A stretch of 61,639 nucleotides of DNA from Chloroflexota bacterium (GTDB taxonomy: Bacteria > Chloroflexota > Anaerolineae > Anaerolineales > Villigracilaceae): contig JAAENC010000857.1 of the NCBI GenBank assembly GCA_024224815.1, positions 1 through 61,639 of the forward strand, written 5' to 3'. A program made the translations under genes and the position numbers. This document shows positions 16,291 through 25,691 of the stretch, one piece after another. How positions within the stretch are numbered: position 1 is the first letter of the stretch; the number at the start of each line of letters is the position of its first letter. The notes beneath the pieces are model-generated. The model was not told the origin of the DNA. It saw only the letters and a program-made list of their open reading frames with translations, and searched no databases.

Positions 16291-17562
16291 ATGAAGACAA
16301 TCCCTTTTTGGTCAGATGATTATCCCCGTCCAAATAATCTCGCAGTCGCTGCGGAGCTTCCAACAGAAACGGATGTTGCTGTTATAGGTGGTGGCTACAC
16401 AGGCTTGAGTGCAGCACATACGCTTGCAAAAAGTGGCACAAGCGTTGTTGTGCTGGAGCGCGAAACGATCGGTTGGGGAGCCAGTTCGCGGAATGGGGGC
16501 ATCACCAGCACTGGCCTAAAAGCCGGAATGCCGAATATTTTCAAACGCTACGGCAAAGAATATGGTCTCAAATTTTGGCAATCTACGCTGGATATGTTGG
16601 AGATGCTCAAGGAGCTTGAAGCCGAAGAAGATATAGATTTTGATTGGCAGCAAAAGGGACAATTGGGGGTGGCGTTTAAGCCATCGCATTTTGAGAAAAT
16701 GAAATCGAGCGTGAAATGGTATCAAGATAATATCGGTGACGATATGAGTCTGGTATCACCCTCAGAAATTGACGCGGCTATTGGGAGCGATGTTTTTTAT
16801 GGTGGATTCATAGATAAACATGGTGCTGGCCTGCATCCGGCTAAGTTGGTTTTTGGTCTGGCAGAAGTCGCGGCTCGTTATGGCGCTGTTTTGTGCGAAG
16901 AAGCTGGGGTATTTAAGATCGAAAAGGAAGAAGATGGTTTCAGGCTTCATACAGCTAAAGGTGTATTGAAATCGAAGGAAATTATTGTTGCTACAAACGG
17001 GTATACGGATCGTTTAGCACCAAAATTACAGCCGAAGGTTTTTACAGTGGGTAGCTATAGCATCGTTACTGAGCCTTTGCCAAAGGATTTACAAGATGAG
17101 ATCAGCCCGAAGGGTTATGTTTTCTATGATTCAAAATGGTTTCTTAATTATTTCCGAATCACGCCTGATGGCAGAGTGCTTTGGGGAGGTCGCAACGATC
17201 TGAGCACCAATCTGGATTTGACAGAATCAGCAAATATTCTACGTTCTCAAATGGTGCGTGCTTTTCCTCAGCTAAGAGATACTCCTGTTACCCACACTTG
17301 GACGGGACAACTGGGTTTGACTTTTGACCTGATGCCAAATGTTGGTGTTGAAGATGGGCTTCACTATACTTTTGGATACGGTGGGCACGGATTACACACA
17401 GCCGTCTATTTGGGGCGTGAGATCGCTTGGCTCCTGACCGGCAAGATAAAGAGTAGTCCCTTTGTGGAAATTCCTCACCAAACATATTTCTTTTACCGCA
17501 ATAAACCGTGGTTCTTGCCTTTTGCGGCTTATTTCTACCGCTTCAAAGACTGGATATCCTAG
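16291..17562 (+). CDS. DAO-family FAD-dependent amine/amino-acid oxidoreductase
   Basis: A 423-residue flavoprotein of the DAO/glycine oxidase/PuuB group. After the N-terminal FWSDDYPRP lead comes the dinucleotide site DVAVIGGGYTGLSAAHTLA, then GWGASSRNGGI, a strongly conserved FAD contact, and a C-terminal YTFGYGGHGLHTAVYLGREIAWLLTG block. Family members oxidise secondary or primary amines (gamma-glutamylputrescine, sarcosine, glycine). It is more distant from the three DAO genes at 24193, 46506 and 47913, which share their own N-terminal motif. It follows MttB paralogue 3 and repeat A, so it may act on the demethylated product. Confidence 0.85.
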   Translation: MKTIPFWSDDYPRPNNLAVAAELPTETDVAVIGGGYTGLSAAHTLAKSGTSVVVLERETIGWGASSRNGGITSTGLKAGMPNIFKRYGKEYGLKFWQSTLDMLEMLKELEAEEDIDFDWQQKGQLGVAFKPSHFEKMKSSVKWYQDNIGDDMSLVSPSEIDAAIGSDVFYGGFIDKHGAGLHPAKLVFGLAEVAARYGAVLCEEAGVFKIEKEEDGFRLHTAKGVLKSKEIIVATNGYTDRLAPKLQPKVFTVGSYSIVTEPLPKDLQDEISPKGYVFYDSKWFLNYFRITPDGRVLWGGRNDLSTNLDLTESANILRSQMVRAFPQLRDTPVTHTWTGQLGLTFDLMPNVGVEDGLHYTFGYGGHGLHTAVYLGREIAWLLTGKIKSSPFVEIPHQTYFFYRNKPWFLPFAAYFYRFKDWIS

Positions 17563-17598
17563 TATCCAGCTAAAAATGATATTTGGAGGAGATTTGAA

Positions 17599-18768
17599 AT
17601 GCGTATTTTTGTATTAGGTGGCGCCGGGAAAATGGGCTGCATCTCTGTGCAGTCTCTGGCTTTGGATGATCGCGTAGATGAAGTGGTTATCGCCGACGTC
17701 AACATGGAGCAGGCCCAACTCGTAGCAGATTATTTAGATAGTCCGAAAATCAGCATCCAGAAAGTAGATATCAAAGACGAAGAAAACCTCGTAAAAGCGT
17801 TAGGGGGATCGGATGTTTGTCTGAATGCTGCAATATATTATTTTAACCTGAACGTTATGGAAGCTTGTCTCAAGGCTGGTGTCCATTACACAGACATGGG
17901 TGGGTTATTCTACGGAACCAGAGAACAGCTCAAATTGCACGAACGCTTTTCTGATGCTGGAATTAGCGCGGTCTTGTGTATGGGCTCTGCTCCTGGGGTT
18001 CCTAATATCCAAACTCGCTACGCCGCCGACAGGCTGGATACCATTGAGAGCATTAAAATTTACGATGGTATCAAACCTCCGCCGCCGGATGACTTGCGTT
18101 TTTCTTATGCAGTCCCAACGATTATTGACGAGTTGACTGTAGAGCCAATGGTCTTTGAAAACGGAGAATTCGTTGCGAAACCACCCTTAAGTGGCTTCGA
18201 AGATTATTGGTTTGAGCCTCCCTTGGGCATGATTCCAATGCATTTATCCCTGCACTCAGAAGTGGCGACGCTGCCGATCACATTCAAAGACAAAGGCGTT
18301 AAAGAGTGCTTCTTCAAGATAAATTATTGGGGAATGGCGAAAGAGACGGTTGAAAAAATTCGTGTACTAGCCGATTTTGGCTTTGCAAATGCTGAGCCGG
18401 TTGATGTTAAAGGAAGTTCAGTTTCTCCACGTGATTTCTCAATTTCCTTATTGGCGGATTATGTACACTCTGTTAGAGATCTGCTAGCCCCTCCTGCGGT
18501 GGAGCCTCCGAATTGGACGAAGGAGATCGTCACAGAAATTCACGGTACCAAAGATGGCGAAGAAATTACCTACCGCCTGGGCACATTGACTTGCAAAGGC
18601 GCCCTGCCTACAGGTTTGCTCCCAGCAATTGCCGCGATTTGGCTTGCTGAGGGACGCATTGAATCTGGTGTGTACCCACCTGAAGCCTGTCTTGATCCTG
18701 AAGACTTTTTTGCAGAACTCGAAAAGCGTGAAGTGATCACAAAAGTAGCGGTTACACAAAAGGTATAA
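17599..18768 (+). CDS. Saccharopine dehydrogenase-family oxidoreductase (lysine 6-dehydrogenase-like)
   Basis: The 389-residue protein opens with a Rossmann site, RIFVLGGAGKMG, and continues with the saccharopine-dehydrogenase features DVCLNAAIYYFNLNVMEAC, GVHYTDMGG and GSAPGVPN. The C-terminal part includes GTKDGEEITYR. Relatives are L-lysine 6-dehydrogenase, saccharopine reductases and carboxynorspermidine synthase, enzymes that make or open C-N bonds of lysine or polyamines with NAD(P). An AGGAG site precedes ATG 17599. Its place in an amine-degrading operon suits oxidation of a lysine- or polyamine-like backbone; exact substrate unknown. Confidence 0.8.
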   Translation: MRIFVLGGAGKMGCISVQSLALDDRVDEVVIADVNMEQAQLVADYLDSPKISIQKVDIKDEENLVKALGGSDVCLNAAIYYFNLNVMEACLKAGVHYTDMGGLFYGTREQLKLHERFSDAGISAVLCMGSAPGVPNIQTRYAADRLDTIESIKIYDGIKPPPPDDLRFSYAVPTIIDELTVEPMVFENGEFVAKPPLSGFEDYWFEPPLGMIPMHLSLHSEVATLPITFKDKGVKECFFKINYWGMAKETVEKIRVLADFGFANAEPVDVKGSSVSPRDFSISLLADYVHSVRDLLAPPAVEPPNWTKEIVTEIHGTKDGEEITYRLGTLTCKGALPTGLLPAIAAIWLAEGRIESGVYPPEACLDPEDFFAELEKREVITKVAVTQKV

Positions 18769-18780
18769 TTTGATGTAAAT

Positions 18781-18824
18781 TGCTCAGGGGTTGCGCATTT
18801 AGTAATGAAAGCAGCCCCTGAGTA
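18781..18824 (+). other. Intercistronic hairpin
   Basis: A 14-bp stem with G-U pairs (18781-18794 with 18811-18824) around a 16-base loop, between the saccharopine-dehydrogenase-like gene and the first ABC ATPase gene. No T run follows, so it is more likely an mRNA stabiliser or a partial terminator than a full stop. Confidence 0.5.
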
Positions 18825-18850
18825 TCAAATAATTATTGTTAGGAAACTAA

Positions 18851-19870
18851 ATGGATACTAATCTGACAGATAAAAACGAAGAAAATGCACCCAAAGAAAT
18901 AGGAGATGATTTTGTTTCTGTAGAAAACTTGGTCAAGTACTTTCCTGTTCGAGGCGGGGTATTCAAGAGAGTAGTAGATCAGGTACAGGCTGTCGACGGC
19001 GTCAGTTTTACGGTTAAAAAGGGTGAAACACTGGGGTTGGTCGGTGAATCAGGATGCGGCAAAACAACAGTTGGTATGACGATGCTTCATTTATTGGAGC
19101 CAACCAGTGGAAGCGTTAAGATCGACGGAGTCAACATCTATGATCTTAACAAAAGGCAGCTCAAAGAAATGCGCAAGAGAGCGCAAATAATCTTCCAGGA
19201 TCCTTATGCTTCATTAAATCCTCGTAAGCCGGTCGGCGATTCTATTATGGACGGGTTAGATATTCATAATATAGGTACTCGTGAAGAACGACGCGAGATC
19301 ATGATCGAAATGCTTCAAAAAGTTGGGATGCAAGAATATCACGCACATCGTTATCCTCATGAGTTTTCAGGTGGACAACGACAGAGAATTGGGATCGCAC
19401 GTGCTCTGACACTAAAGCCGGACTTCATCATCTGTGATGAGCCTGTGTCAGCACTGGATGTTTCAATCCAATCGCAGGTTATTAATCTCTTACAAGATTT
19501 GCAGGAAGAATATAATCTCACTTATCTTTTTGTTGCGCATAACCTTTCTGTGATTGAACATATTTCAGATCGGGTTGCTGTAATGTATTTAGGGAAAATC
19601 GTAGAGTTAGCCCCGTGTGATGATTTATATCTCAAGCCTTTGCATTACTATACTCAAGCGCTGATGTCTGCAATTCCTGTAGCGGACCCGGAAGCAACAA
19701 TTGAGCGGATTATTTTAGAAGGGGAAGTGCCAACCCCGATCAACCCGCCCAAGGGCTGTCGTTTCCATCCACGTTGTTCAGCAGCAACGGAACGGTGTGG
19801 TCAGGAAGAACCTCCGCTCACTGAATATAGGCCAGAGCATTGGGCAGCTTGTTGGCATGTAAAGCTCTAG
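18851..19870 (+). CDS. ABC importer ATPase, DppF/OppF type
   Basis: The 339-residue ATPase has Walker [10 protein letters not shown], signature [15 protein letters not shown], Walker [13 protein letters not shown] and an H-loop VAHNLSV. The C-terminal extension has the oligopeptide-ATPase cysteine pattern ([20 protein letters not shown]), which in DppF/DppD-type subunits holds a [4Fe-4S] cluster. It pairs with the next gene to power the permeases at 9744 and 10777. Confidence 0.92.
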   Translation: MDTNLTDKNEENAPKEIGDDFVSVENLVKYFPVRGGVFKRVVDQVQAVDGVSFTVKKGETLGLVGESGCGKTTVGMTMLHLLEPTSGSVKIDGVNIYDLNKRQLKEMRKRAQIIFQDPYASLNPRKPVGDSIMDGLDIHNIGTREERREIMIEMLQKVGMQEYHAHRYPHEFSGGQRQRIGIARALTLKPDFIICDEPVSALDVSIQSQVINLLQDLQEEYNLTYLFVAHNLSVIEHISDRVAVMYLGKIVELAPCDDLYLKPLHYYTQALMSAIPVADPEATIERIILEGEVPTPINPPKGCRFHPRCSAATERCGQEEPPLTEYRPEHWAACWHVKL

Positions 19871-19902
19871 ATAGTGTTTATCGGTACCCAAAAGGAATAA
19901 GT

Positions 19903-20880
19903 ATGCAAGAAAAAAAAGATCAAATTGTTTTAGAGATTTTAAACCTGCGGACACATTTTCACACCGAAGATGGTGTTGTAAAAGCTGTTGACGGCATAGA
20001 TTTTCATGTAAATGCCGGTGAGGTTATGGGATTGGTAGGCGAATCTGGGTGCGGTAAGACGGTCACTTCCCTCTCGGTTCTTGGATTGGTTGCAGCTCCG
20101 GGTAAGGTAGAAGGAACGATCAATTTTAATGGACGAGACTTATTGAAATTGTCTACCGATGAATTGTCTGAAATTCGCGGAAATGAAATTTCCATGATCT
20201 TTCAACAACCGCAAAGCAGTCTAAACCCAGTGCTTACAGTGGGGGATCAAATTACAGAGGTATTGCACATTCATCAAGATATTGATAAAGACGAGGCTTG
20301 GAGGCAAGCCATCGAAATGCTTCGCTTGGTTGGTATTCCATCACCGGAAAGAAAAGTTCATGCATATCCGCATGAAATGTCAGGGGGGCAGGCTCAAAGG
20401 GTGATGATAGCGATGGCTCTTATCTTGCAGCCTTCCTTGCTGGTTGCTGATGAACCCACTACTGCGTTAGACGTCACTATTCAAGCACAAATCCTGGATC
20501 TAATGCGTGGACTAAACAAGAAAATGAATACAGCCATTGTGCTGATCACTCATGATTTGGGCGTGATTGCCGATATGGTTAGCTGGGTGGCTGTCATGTA
20601 TGCTGGAAAGATCGTTGAGCAAACATCCGTTAAAGATCTCTTTGCAGAGCCAATGCATCCATATACACAAGGTCTAATAGGATCTATTCCGATCTTGGGG
20701 CGCAAAAAAAGGCGATTAGACGTAATCCCTGGTGTTGTGCCTAATTTGGTTGATCTCCCCAAGGGCTGCGCATTTGCATCACGATGTGATCAAAAAATTG
20801 ATATTTGTGAAAAAGAGATGCCTGATTTAATTGCACAGAAACCACGCCATGAAGTTCGTTGCTGGCTGTATCAGGAATAG
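19903..20880 (+). CDS. ABC importer ATPase, DppD/OppD type
   Basis: I use ATG 19903, which has AAGGAA upstream and begins the conserved ILEILNLRTHF; the frame opening at 19840 overlaps the preceding gene. The 325-residue protein has Walker [10 protein letters not shown], the MIFQQPQSSLNPV Q-loop, signature MSGGQAQRVMIAMAL, LLVADEPTTALD and a C-terminal cysteine motif (GCAFASRCDQKIDICEKE). It is the last gene of block 1, and a strong terminator follows 17 bases later. Confidence 0.92.
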   Translation: MQEKKDQIVLEILNLRTHFHTEDGVVKAVDGIDFHVNAGEVMGLVGESGCGKTVTSLSVLGLVAAPGKVEGTINFNGRDLLKLSTDELSEIRGNEISMIFQQPQSSLNPVLTVGDQITEVLHIHQDIDKDEAWRQAIEMLRLVGIPSPERKVHAYPHEMSGGQAQRVMIAMALILQPSLLVADEPTTALDVTIQAQILDLMRGLNKKMNTAIVLITHDLGVIADMVSWVAVMYAGKIVEQTSVKDLFAEPMHPYTQGLIGSIPILGRKKRRLDVIPGVVPNLVDLPKGCAFASRCDQKIDICEKEMPDLIAQKPRHEVRCWLYQE

Positions 20881-20896
20881 TAAAGAATCTGCTTAC

Positions 20897-20925
20897 AAAA
20901 AAGCCGCCAATTTGGCGGCTTTTTG
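20897..20925 (+). terminator. Bidirectional terminator closing block 1
   Basis: GCCGCCA and TGGCGGC form a 7-bp GC stem with a 3-base loop, flanked by A6 on the left and T5 on the right. It lies between the converging ATPase gene and the EamA transporter gene, so it can serve both directions. Confidence 0.88.
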
Positions 20926-20941
20926 ATTCTTCTCATTGATT

Positions 20942-21874
20942 TTATGAATAAGCAATATCACTAAAATATATGGCTATCCCTGAGAGAAGGATCAGACTCC
21001 CTCCAACAAGTTGAACTAAGACAAATTGCTCTTTCAAAAACACCATTGCAAGGACAGCAACAATGATCGGCGTGACCATTGACATAAGAGTCATATACGA
21101 TGCCGTGGCAATTTTTAAAGTTCTATAGAGATATATCCAGGCCATAGCCAGACAAATACCACTCCCTATCGCGTAGGGAATAAACACAGGAGTGAATGTG
21201 CAGCAGTCTAAGACTGTATCGAGATTGCCTAATATCTCAGGTACGAAGAGGGAAATACCGATCAATACCCCGAAAACAGGCAGGCTTGCAACAGGTTTTT
21301 GCATGGTCACTACATCTGCATTGACGGCTTCGGACTGCATAAATTTTCGCACCAATACATTTCCCAATGACCAGCAAACACAGGCTGCAAGAATGAAGAG
21401 ATCGCCTATTCTTGGCAGCATAGTTTGACCTTTGGTGGTTAGAAGGTAAGCGCCAAAAAGCATTACGAAAACAATCCCGATCTTTAAGCCAGAGAGTTTT
21501 TCTTTAAGAATAAGCCAGGCGAATAGTATTGTGGATACTGTTGCTAATTTGACCAGAAATCCTGCATTAATGGCATCGGTTAACGCGATGCCGATGATGC
21601 TAAAACAAGTGCCTAGACCTGATTGGAAGGCATTTGCTAGAAATAATTTCCAGAAGAGTGCAGGGCGATGCTTGAAGATTTGTACCAGATCAACCCCTGA
21701 TTTTGGATCAAGGAAAACAGCCAAAGTGATGAAAGCTGTAAGAATTAGAATGATTTGAAAGGGGAGTATCTTTGCACCAGAGATAAAACCAAGTTTGGCA
21801 ATAAAAATTTGAAATGCCCAAAAGCTTGCAAACATCAATACATTGAAAAGAGGGGATTTATTCAGCGTTTTTAT
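20942..21874 (-). CDS. EamA/DMT-family transporter
   Basis: A ten-helix membrane protein in two EamA halves, with the second ending VVAVLAMVFLKEQFVLVQLVGGSLILLSGI, the usual end of the family. These transporters move amino acids, amines or other metabolites. The first standard codons are TTG 21836-21838 and the adjoining ATG. Upstream in frame the sequence still reads KTLNKSPLFNVL, typical of the family, after an ATA (21872-21874) that has GGAG about six bases ahead. I therefore place the start at that ATA, either a rare start codon or a damaged ATG; a shorter protein from 21838 (298 residues) is the alternative. Confidence 0.75.
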   Translation of the reverse strand: MKTLNKSPLFNVLMFASFWAFQIFIAKLGFISGAKILPFQIILILTAFITLAVFLDPKSGVDLVQIFKHRPALFWKLFLANAFQSGLGTCFSIIGIALTDAINAGFLVKLATVSTILFAWLILKEKLSGLKIGIVFVMLFGAYLLTTKGQTMLPRIGDLFILAACVCWSLGNVLVRKFMQSEAVNADVVTMQKPVASLPVFGVLIGISLFVPEILGNLDTVLDCCTFTPVFIPYAIGSGICLAMAWIYLYRTLKIATASYMTLMSMVTPIIVAVLAMVFLKEQFVLVQLVGGSLILLSGIAIYFSDIAYS

Positions 21875-21960
21875 GAGTTTCTCCGATAAAAAAGTTGGCA
21901 GCTAAAGATGTTGTTGACACCTATAGCCGCCAGAGTAGAAAAGAGAGTTTATCTTGTGGA

Positions 21961-23892
21961 TTAATCTAGTTGATCAGCAACCCAGCTCAAATCAAGTTCG
22001 TCCAGCTTGGCTCGGGAGGGGGTACCCGTCTCGACATCCCATTCACAAAATCCGAAGTATGCATCCATAGCAGATTCAAATTCTTCTTTTTCGATTTTCC
22101 AGCCATCACTCACGCCACCTTTGAGAGACTTAAATATCTTTTCTGGAGCAGTATCGTGCTCACGTCGGAAACCTTCGCGCGTGTTGAAGGCACGCATCAT
22201 ATTGAGACGTCTTTCTCCAACTTTTTGCAATTCATCAAAGGTGACATCTTCCCAACCAGTGACACTGCGCACCAACTCAACCATATCGTCAGGGCCATAA
22301 AGCTGCCAGGCAGGGCCATAAACAAATTGACAGAGATTTAGGCTGTCCATTGCGCTGTACATCTGCTGCGAGACAAGGGCAAAGCGAATTTTTTCAGCAT
22401 CCAGCGATTGAGGGGCGAGCCCTTTTGTAAATCCTAGAACAGCCATGCGTTCTTCGTAGTATTCAAAATCATCTTCAATAGCCGGGTCATGTTCGCAGGT
22501 TTGGTGGTCTGCGCCATAGGCGTTTGTGGCATAAATGACGGATAATGAGCGTTTGACGCGCGGCATGTGGGCCGGGGCCTCCATGCCTTTGAAGGTGATC
22601 AAATAAGCTTCTGTGCCACGACCAATTGCCTTTGCTGCGCGCTCAGAGCCTTCGGCGAGGAGATCACCAAAACCTTCTCGCTTGGCAATTTTCTCGGTTA
22701 ACTTAACCATTGATTCTGCATTACCCCAAGTCAGATCAAGGCCATCTGTATCGTCTAAAGTCAGTTTTCCTTCGTTGAAGGCCTCGAAAGCCCACGAGAT
22801 GGTTGCCCCGCAGGAGATCGTATCCATGCCGTATTTATTGCATAATTCGTTGGCTTTGCTGATGGCGGCCAAATCGTCGATGGCGCAATAATTGCCAAAA
22901 GTTGAAGTTGTTTCGTATTCAGGGCCACCATATTTGGGGTTAACTTTATACGGCCCTTCAGTTATTTCAACAACGCGTTTACAGCGCACGGTGCAGGCAT
23001 AGCAGGTATCACGTCCCAGTCGATCTTGTTTCCCTTCGGCTGCGCCACGCAAAATAGTGTCGTACATGGTCGTGCCGTCAATCGGCTCCCATCCATCAAA
23101 AACACCGCTGTTAAAGTTGTACGCTGGCAAAGTGCCGGATGATTGATTTGCGCCCGTCGTCTCGGCTGTGCCGTATTTCCCTAATCCCGCAATATCAGAT
23201 TCTGGGAAATTGCTGGCGCCCCATTTCGCCAACTTTTTAAGCCCTTCTTTATTGGCAGTCTGTGGGCGTTTTTTGCCGCGCACGGCAATGGCCTTTAAGT
23301 TCTTTGACCCCATTACCGCGCCCATTCCTGTACGCCCATTTGCTCGATTAGACATACTGAAGATTCCGGCAAAGCGCACGCCATTTTCACCCGCTGGCCC
23401 GATTTGTAATATTTCGGCTTTGTTATCACCTAGCTCTTCTTTGATGGATGCCTCAGCTTCACCTGTGATCTTTCCCCAAAGATGCGAAGCCGCTCTTAAC
23501 TCAAACTTGCCCTCGTTTATCGACAGGTATACCGGCTCATCCGATTTTCCCTTAACCACGATGGCATCAAACCCGGCAAATTTGAGTTCAGCAGGCCAGA
23601 ATCCGCCACCTTGAGAATCCCCAATTGCCCCAGTGAGCGGAGATTTGGCCGCAGCAGTCATTCGGCTTTGACCAGAGATCGCTGTGCCCGTCAATACACT
23701 GAGCGCCAAAACAAGCACATTCTCGGGGCCAAGAGGGGCAACACCTGCGGGCATTTCCTTGAGCAAATAGTGCATTGCCATTGCACTCCCGCCCATATAT
23801 TTCCTGTAGAAAGCTTCCCCGGGCTCTTCCACTTGAAAGCTTTTATTCGTGAGATCAACATGCAAGATTTTTCCGTTATAGCCATAGTTCAT
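21961..23892 (-). CDS. Aldehyde:ferredoxin oxidoreductase (tungsten/molybdopterin, AOR family)
   Basis: ATG 23892 follows AAAGGAGAGAG; the seven extra residues upstream are leader. The 643-residue protein has the N-terminal bis-pterin domain (MTAAAKSPLTGAIGDSQGGG, NRANGRTGMGAVMGSKNLKA) and the [4Fe-4S] ligands Cys297, Cys300 and Cys304 (DTCYACTVRCKR) with Cys521 (LNLCQFVYG). AORs oxidise aldehydes to acids with ferredoxin. A MoaD-like gene precedes it in the same unit and a MOSC gene lies nearby, so the module makes and loads its own cofactor. In this island it could clear aldehydes released by the amine oxidases. Confidence 0.92.
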   Translation of the reverse strand: MNYGYNGKILHVDLTNKSFQVEEPGEAFYRKYMGGSAMAMHYLLKEMPAGVAPLGPENVLVLALSVLTGTAISGQSRMTAAAKSPLTGAIGDSQGGGFWPAELKFAGFDAIVVKGKSDEPVYLSINEGKFELRAASHLWGKITGEAEASIKEELGDNKAEILQIGPAGENGVRFAGIFSMSNRANGRTGMGAVMGSKNLKAIAVRGKKRPQTANKEGLKKLAKWGASNFPESDIAGLGKYGTAETTGANQSSGTLPAYNFNSGVFDGWEPIDGTTMYDTILRGAAEGKQDRLGRDTCYACTVRCKRVVEITEGPYKVNPKYGGPEYETTSTFGNYCAIDDLAAISKANELCNKYGMDTISCGATISWAFEAFNEGKLTLDDTDGLDLTWGNAESMVKLTEKIAKREGFGDLLAEGSERAAKAIGRGTEAYLITFKGMEAPAHMPRVKRSLSVIYATNAYGADHQTCEHDPAIEDDFEYYEERMAVLGFTKGLAPQSLDAEKIRFALVSQQMYSAMDSLNLCQFVYGPAWQLYGPDDMVELVRSVTGWEDVTFDELQKVGERRLNMMRAFNTREGFRREHDTAPEKIFKSLKGGVSDGWKIEKEEFESAMDAYFGFCEWDVETGTPSRAKLDELDLSWVADQLD

Positions 23893-23940
23893 GATTCTCT
23901 CTCCTTTTACCATCTTTAATTCTTGATACGATGAGGTGTT

Positions 23941-24177
23941 TTACCCACCGCTTATTGAAGAAAATATTTTTACGTTATCACCATTTTGAAGCTGACGGGA
24001 CTTATCTGTTTCCTGTATATCATTCACGCTGATAACAACCTTGCGTTCGATTTTCAGTTCAACGAGAAGATCAGCAAGAGTTAGGCTACCTTCAAAGCGC
24101 AATATTGCATGTCCCTTTGCATCGGGTGGAAGTTTTTCTCGCAGAATGGAGTAAAGTTGCAACTGAATTTCTAACAT
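23941..24177 (-). CDS. MoaD/ThiS-family sulfur carrier
   Basis: The 78-residue protein has a beta-grasp pattern and ends in SISGG, the Gly-Gly tail needed for thiocarboxylation. MoaD proteins give sulfur for the dithiolene of molybdopterin or tungstopterin. The gene is 48 bases upstream of the AOR gene and 15 bases downstream of the DAO gene on the same strand, so it is probably dedicated to this AOR. The start lacks a strong ribosome site. Confidence 0.85.
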   Translation of the reverse strand: MLEIQLQLYSILREKLPPDAKGHAILRFEGSLTLADLLVELKIERKVVISVNDIQETDKSRQLQNGDNVKIFSSISGG

Positions 24178-24192
24178 TGGGTTCTGTTTATT

Positions 24193-25557
24193 CTAATGAA
24201 TGGGTGAGTAGTCAAAAGTTCTCATCATCCATTTAACGGCTCGCCCAAAATACCCTCGAAGGTTTTTCGGTCCTGCATAGGGGATATTACGATTGACAAT
24301 AAAGTGATTCGTAAATTCATTTGATTCTCCGGCCATCAGATCGGCGATTATGCGCCCGGCTGTTTGAGTGGATGGTACGCCCTCGCTAAAACCTGTGCCA
24401 AAATAAATGTTCTGATAATCACCCATCACGCCAACAGTTGGAACTCTGCCTAAAGTATAAGATGTCGTACCGCCCCAGGTATGATCGATTCCTATCCCTT
24501 CGAGTTGAGGAAAAAAGGAAAAAAGATTTTCTTTCACACGTTTTGTAACGGCTTTATCATTGCCAGAGCTTAATGCATCATAATCATAATACACGAAATC
24601 TGAGCCGCCCATCAAGATGCGCCCATCCGCTGTGGGGATGCTATAGCTGTACATTGTTCGCATATCTGATAATCCTTGTCTATTGCCCCATCCAACGGAT
24701 TCCCATTGCTCTTTGTTAAGAGGTTCTGTAGCAATCTGGTAAACACCAACGGGGAAAACGCGGTCTTTAAAGAAACCAAGTTTATGAGCATAAGCATTTA
24801 GCGCCAAGATCATTTCAGGGGCTTCAATATCCCCTAGCTCTGTATCAATACGATTTATTTTGCCCGGTGTAATGCGTGTTACAACAGTACGTTCTCGCAC
24901 TTCAACATCCAATTCTTCAACAATGCGCTTCATCTCGCGAGCGAGTTTGGCGGGGTTGAGAATAGCACCATAGGGTTTTTTTAGACCTGCTACGAATAAA
25001 GGAGAGTTGATCTCAGCTTTCAAATCATCGCCAACTAAGAGCGTTGAATCCAGATCGAATGATTTTAGTTCAGCCTGATATTCTTCTAACTCTTGAACCT
25101 GCTTCTCGTCCATGGCAACTTCGAGCATACCATTTTCTTCAAGGTCACAGTCAACGCCATATTCAGCGATAACAGATTTAATTTGCTCCAGCCCATAGGA
25201 GGAAACTTTTAGGTCTTCCTGCCTGCGCTCAGGGCCTTTCTGTTCCCAGTCCAATAGGCTGGTTGCAATACAGAAACCACCATTGCGGCCGCTGGCTCCG
25301 TATCCGCAGAATGCACCTTCGAGCAGCACGATCTTCTTTTCAGGGAATTTCTTTCTAATATTGTAGGCAGCAGAAAGTCCTGTGTACCCGCCGCCAACGA
25401 TAACCACATCTGCTTTGTGGCTGCCGCGCAAAGGCTCATTGACTTTCAGGTTTTCTATATCTATCGTTTTGAACCAGTAATTATCGACAAAATATTCATA
25501 AAGATCAGGAGGCCTAAGATTTTTACTTCTGTTATGAAAGCGAGAAAAATATTTCAT
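24193..25557 (-). CDS. DAO-family FAD oxidoreductase, PPDLYEYF subgroup (paralogue 1)
   Basis: A 454-residue flavoprotein with an N-terminal lead containing RPPDLYEYFVDN, then VVIVGGGYTGLSAAYNI, GYGASGRNGGFC and a C-terminal YFGTGFSEGVPSTQTAGRI. It is closely related to the pair at 46506 and 47913. The group resembles PuuB and other glycine-oxidase-like enzymes that oxidise primary or secondary amines. The position just upstream of MoaD-like and AOR genes suggests that its aldehyde product is the AOR substrate. The substrate itself cannot be told from sequence. Confidence 0.85.
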   Translation of the reverse strand: MKYFSRFHNRSKNLRPPDLYEYFVDNYWFKTIDIENLKVNEPLRGSHKADVVIVGGGYTGLSAAYNIRKKFPEKKIVLLEGAFCGYGASGRNGGFCIATSLLDWEQKGPERRQEDLKVSSYGLEQIKSVIAEYGVDCDLEENGMLEVAMDEKQVQELEEYQAELKSFDLDSTLLVGDDLKAEINSPLFVAGLKKPYGAILNPAKLAREMKRIVEELDVEVRERTVVTRITPGKINRIDTELGDIEAPEMILALNAYAHKLGFFKDRVFPVGVYQIATEPLNKEQWESVGWGNRQGLSDMRTMYSYSIPTADGRILMGGSDFVYYDYDALSSGNDKAVTKRVKENLFSFFPQLEGIGIDHTWGGTTSYTLGRVPTVGVMGDYQNIYFGTGFSEGVPSTQTAGRIIADLMAGESNEFTNHFIVNRNIPYAGPKNLRGYFGRAVKWMMRTFDYSPIH

Positions 25558-25691
25558 AATAATTTAATTAACTCCTAATAAATTGTTAAAGCATGGTAAA
25601 AGTGCTTATTCTTTTGCCAAGTAAAGTTGTTACCCCTAAAAAGGGAGCAATATTATTTACTCAGTCGGAATGTTTTCGCAGTGATTTTAAA

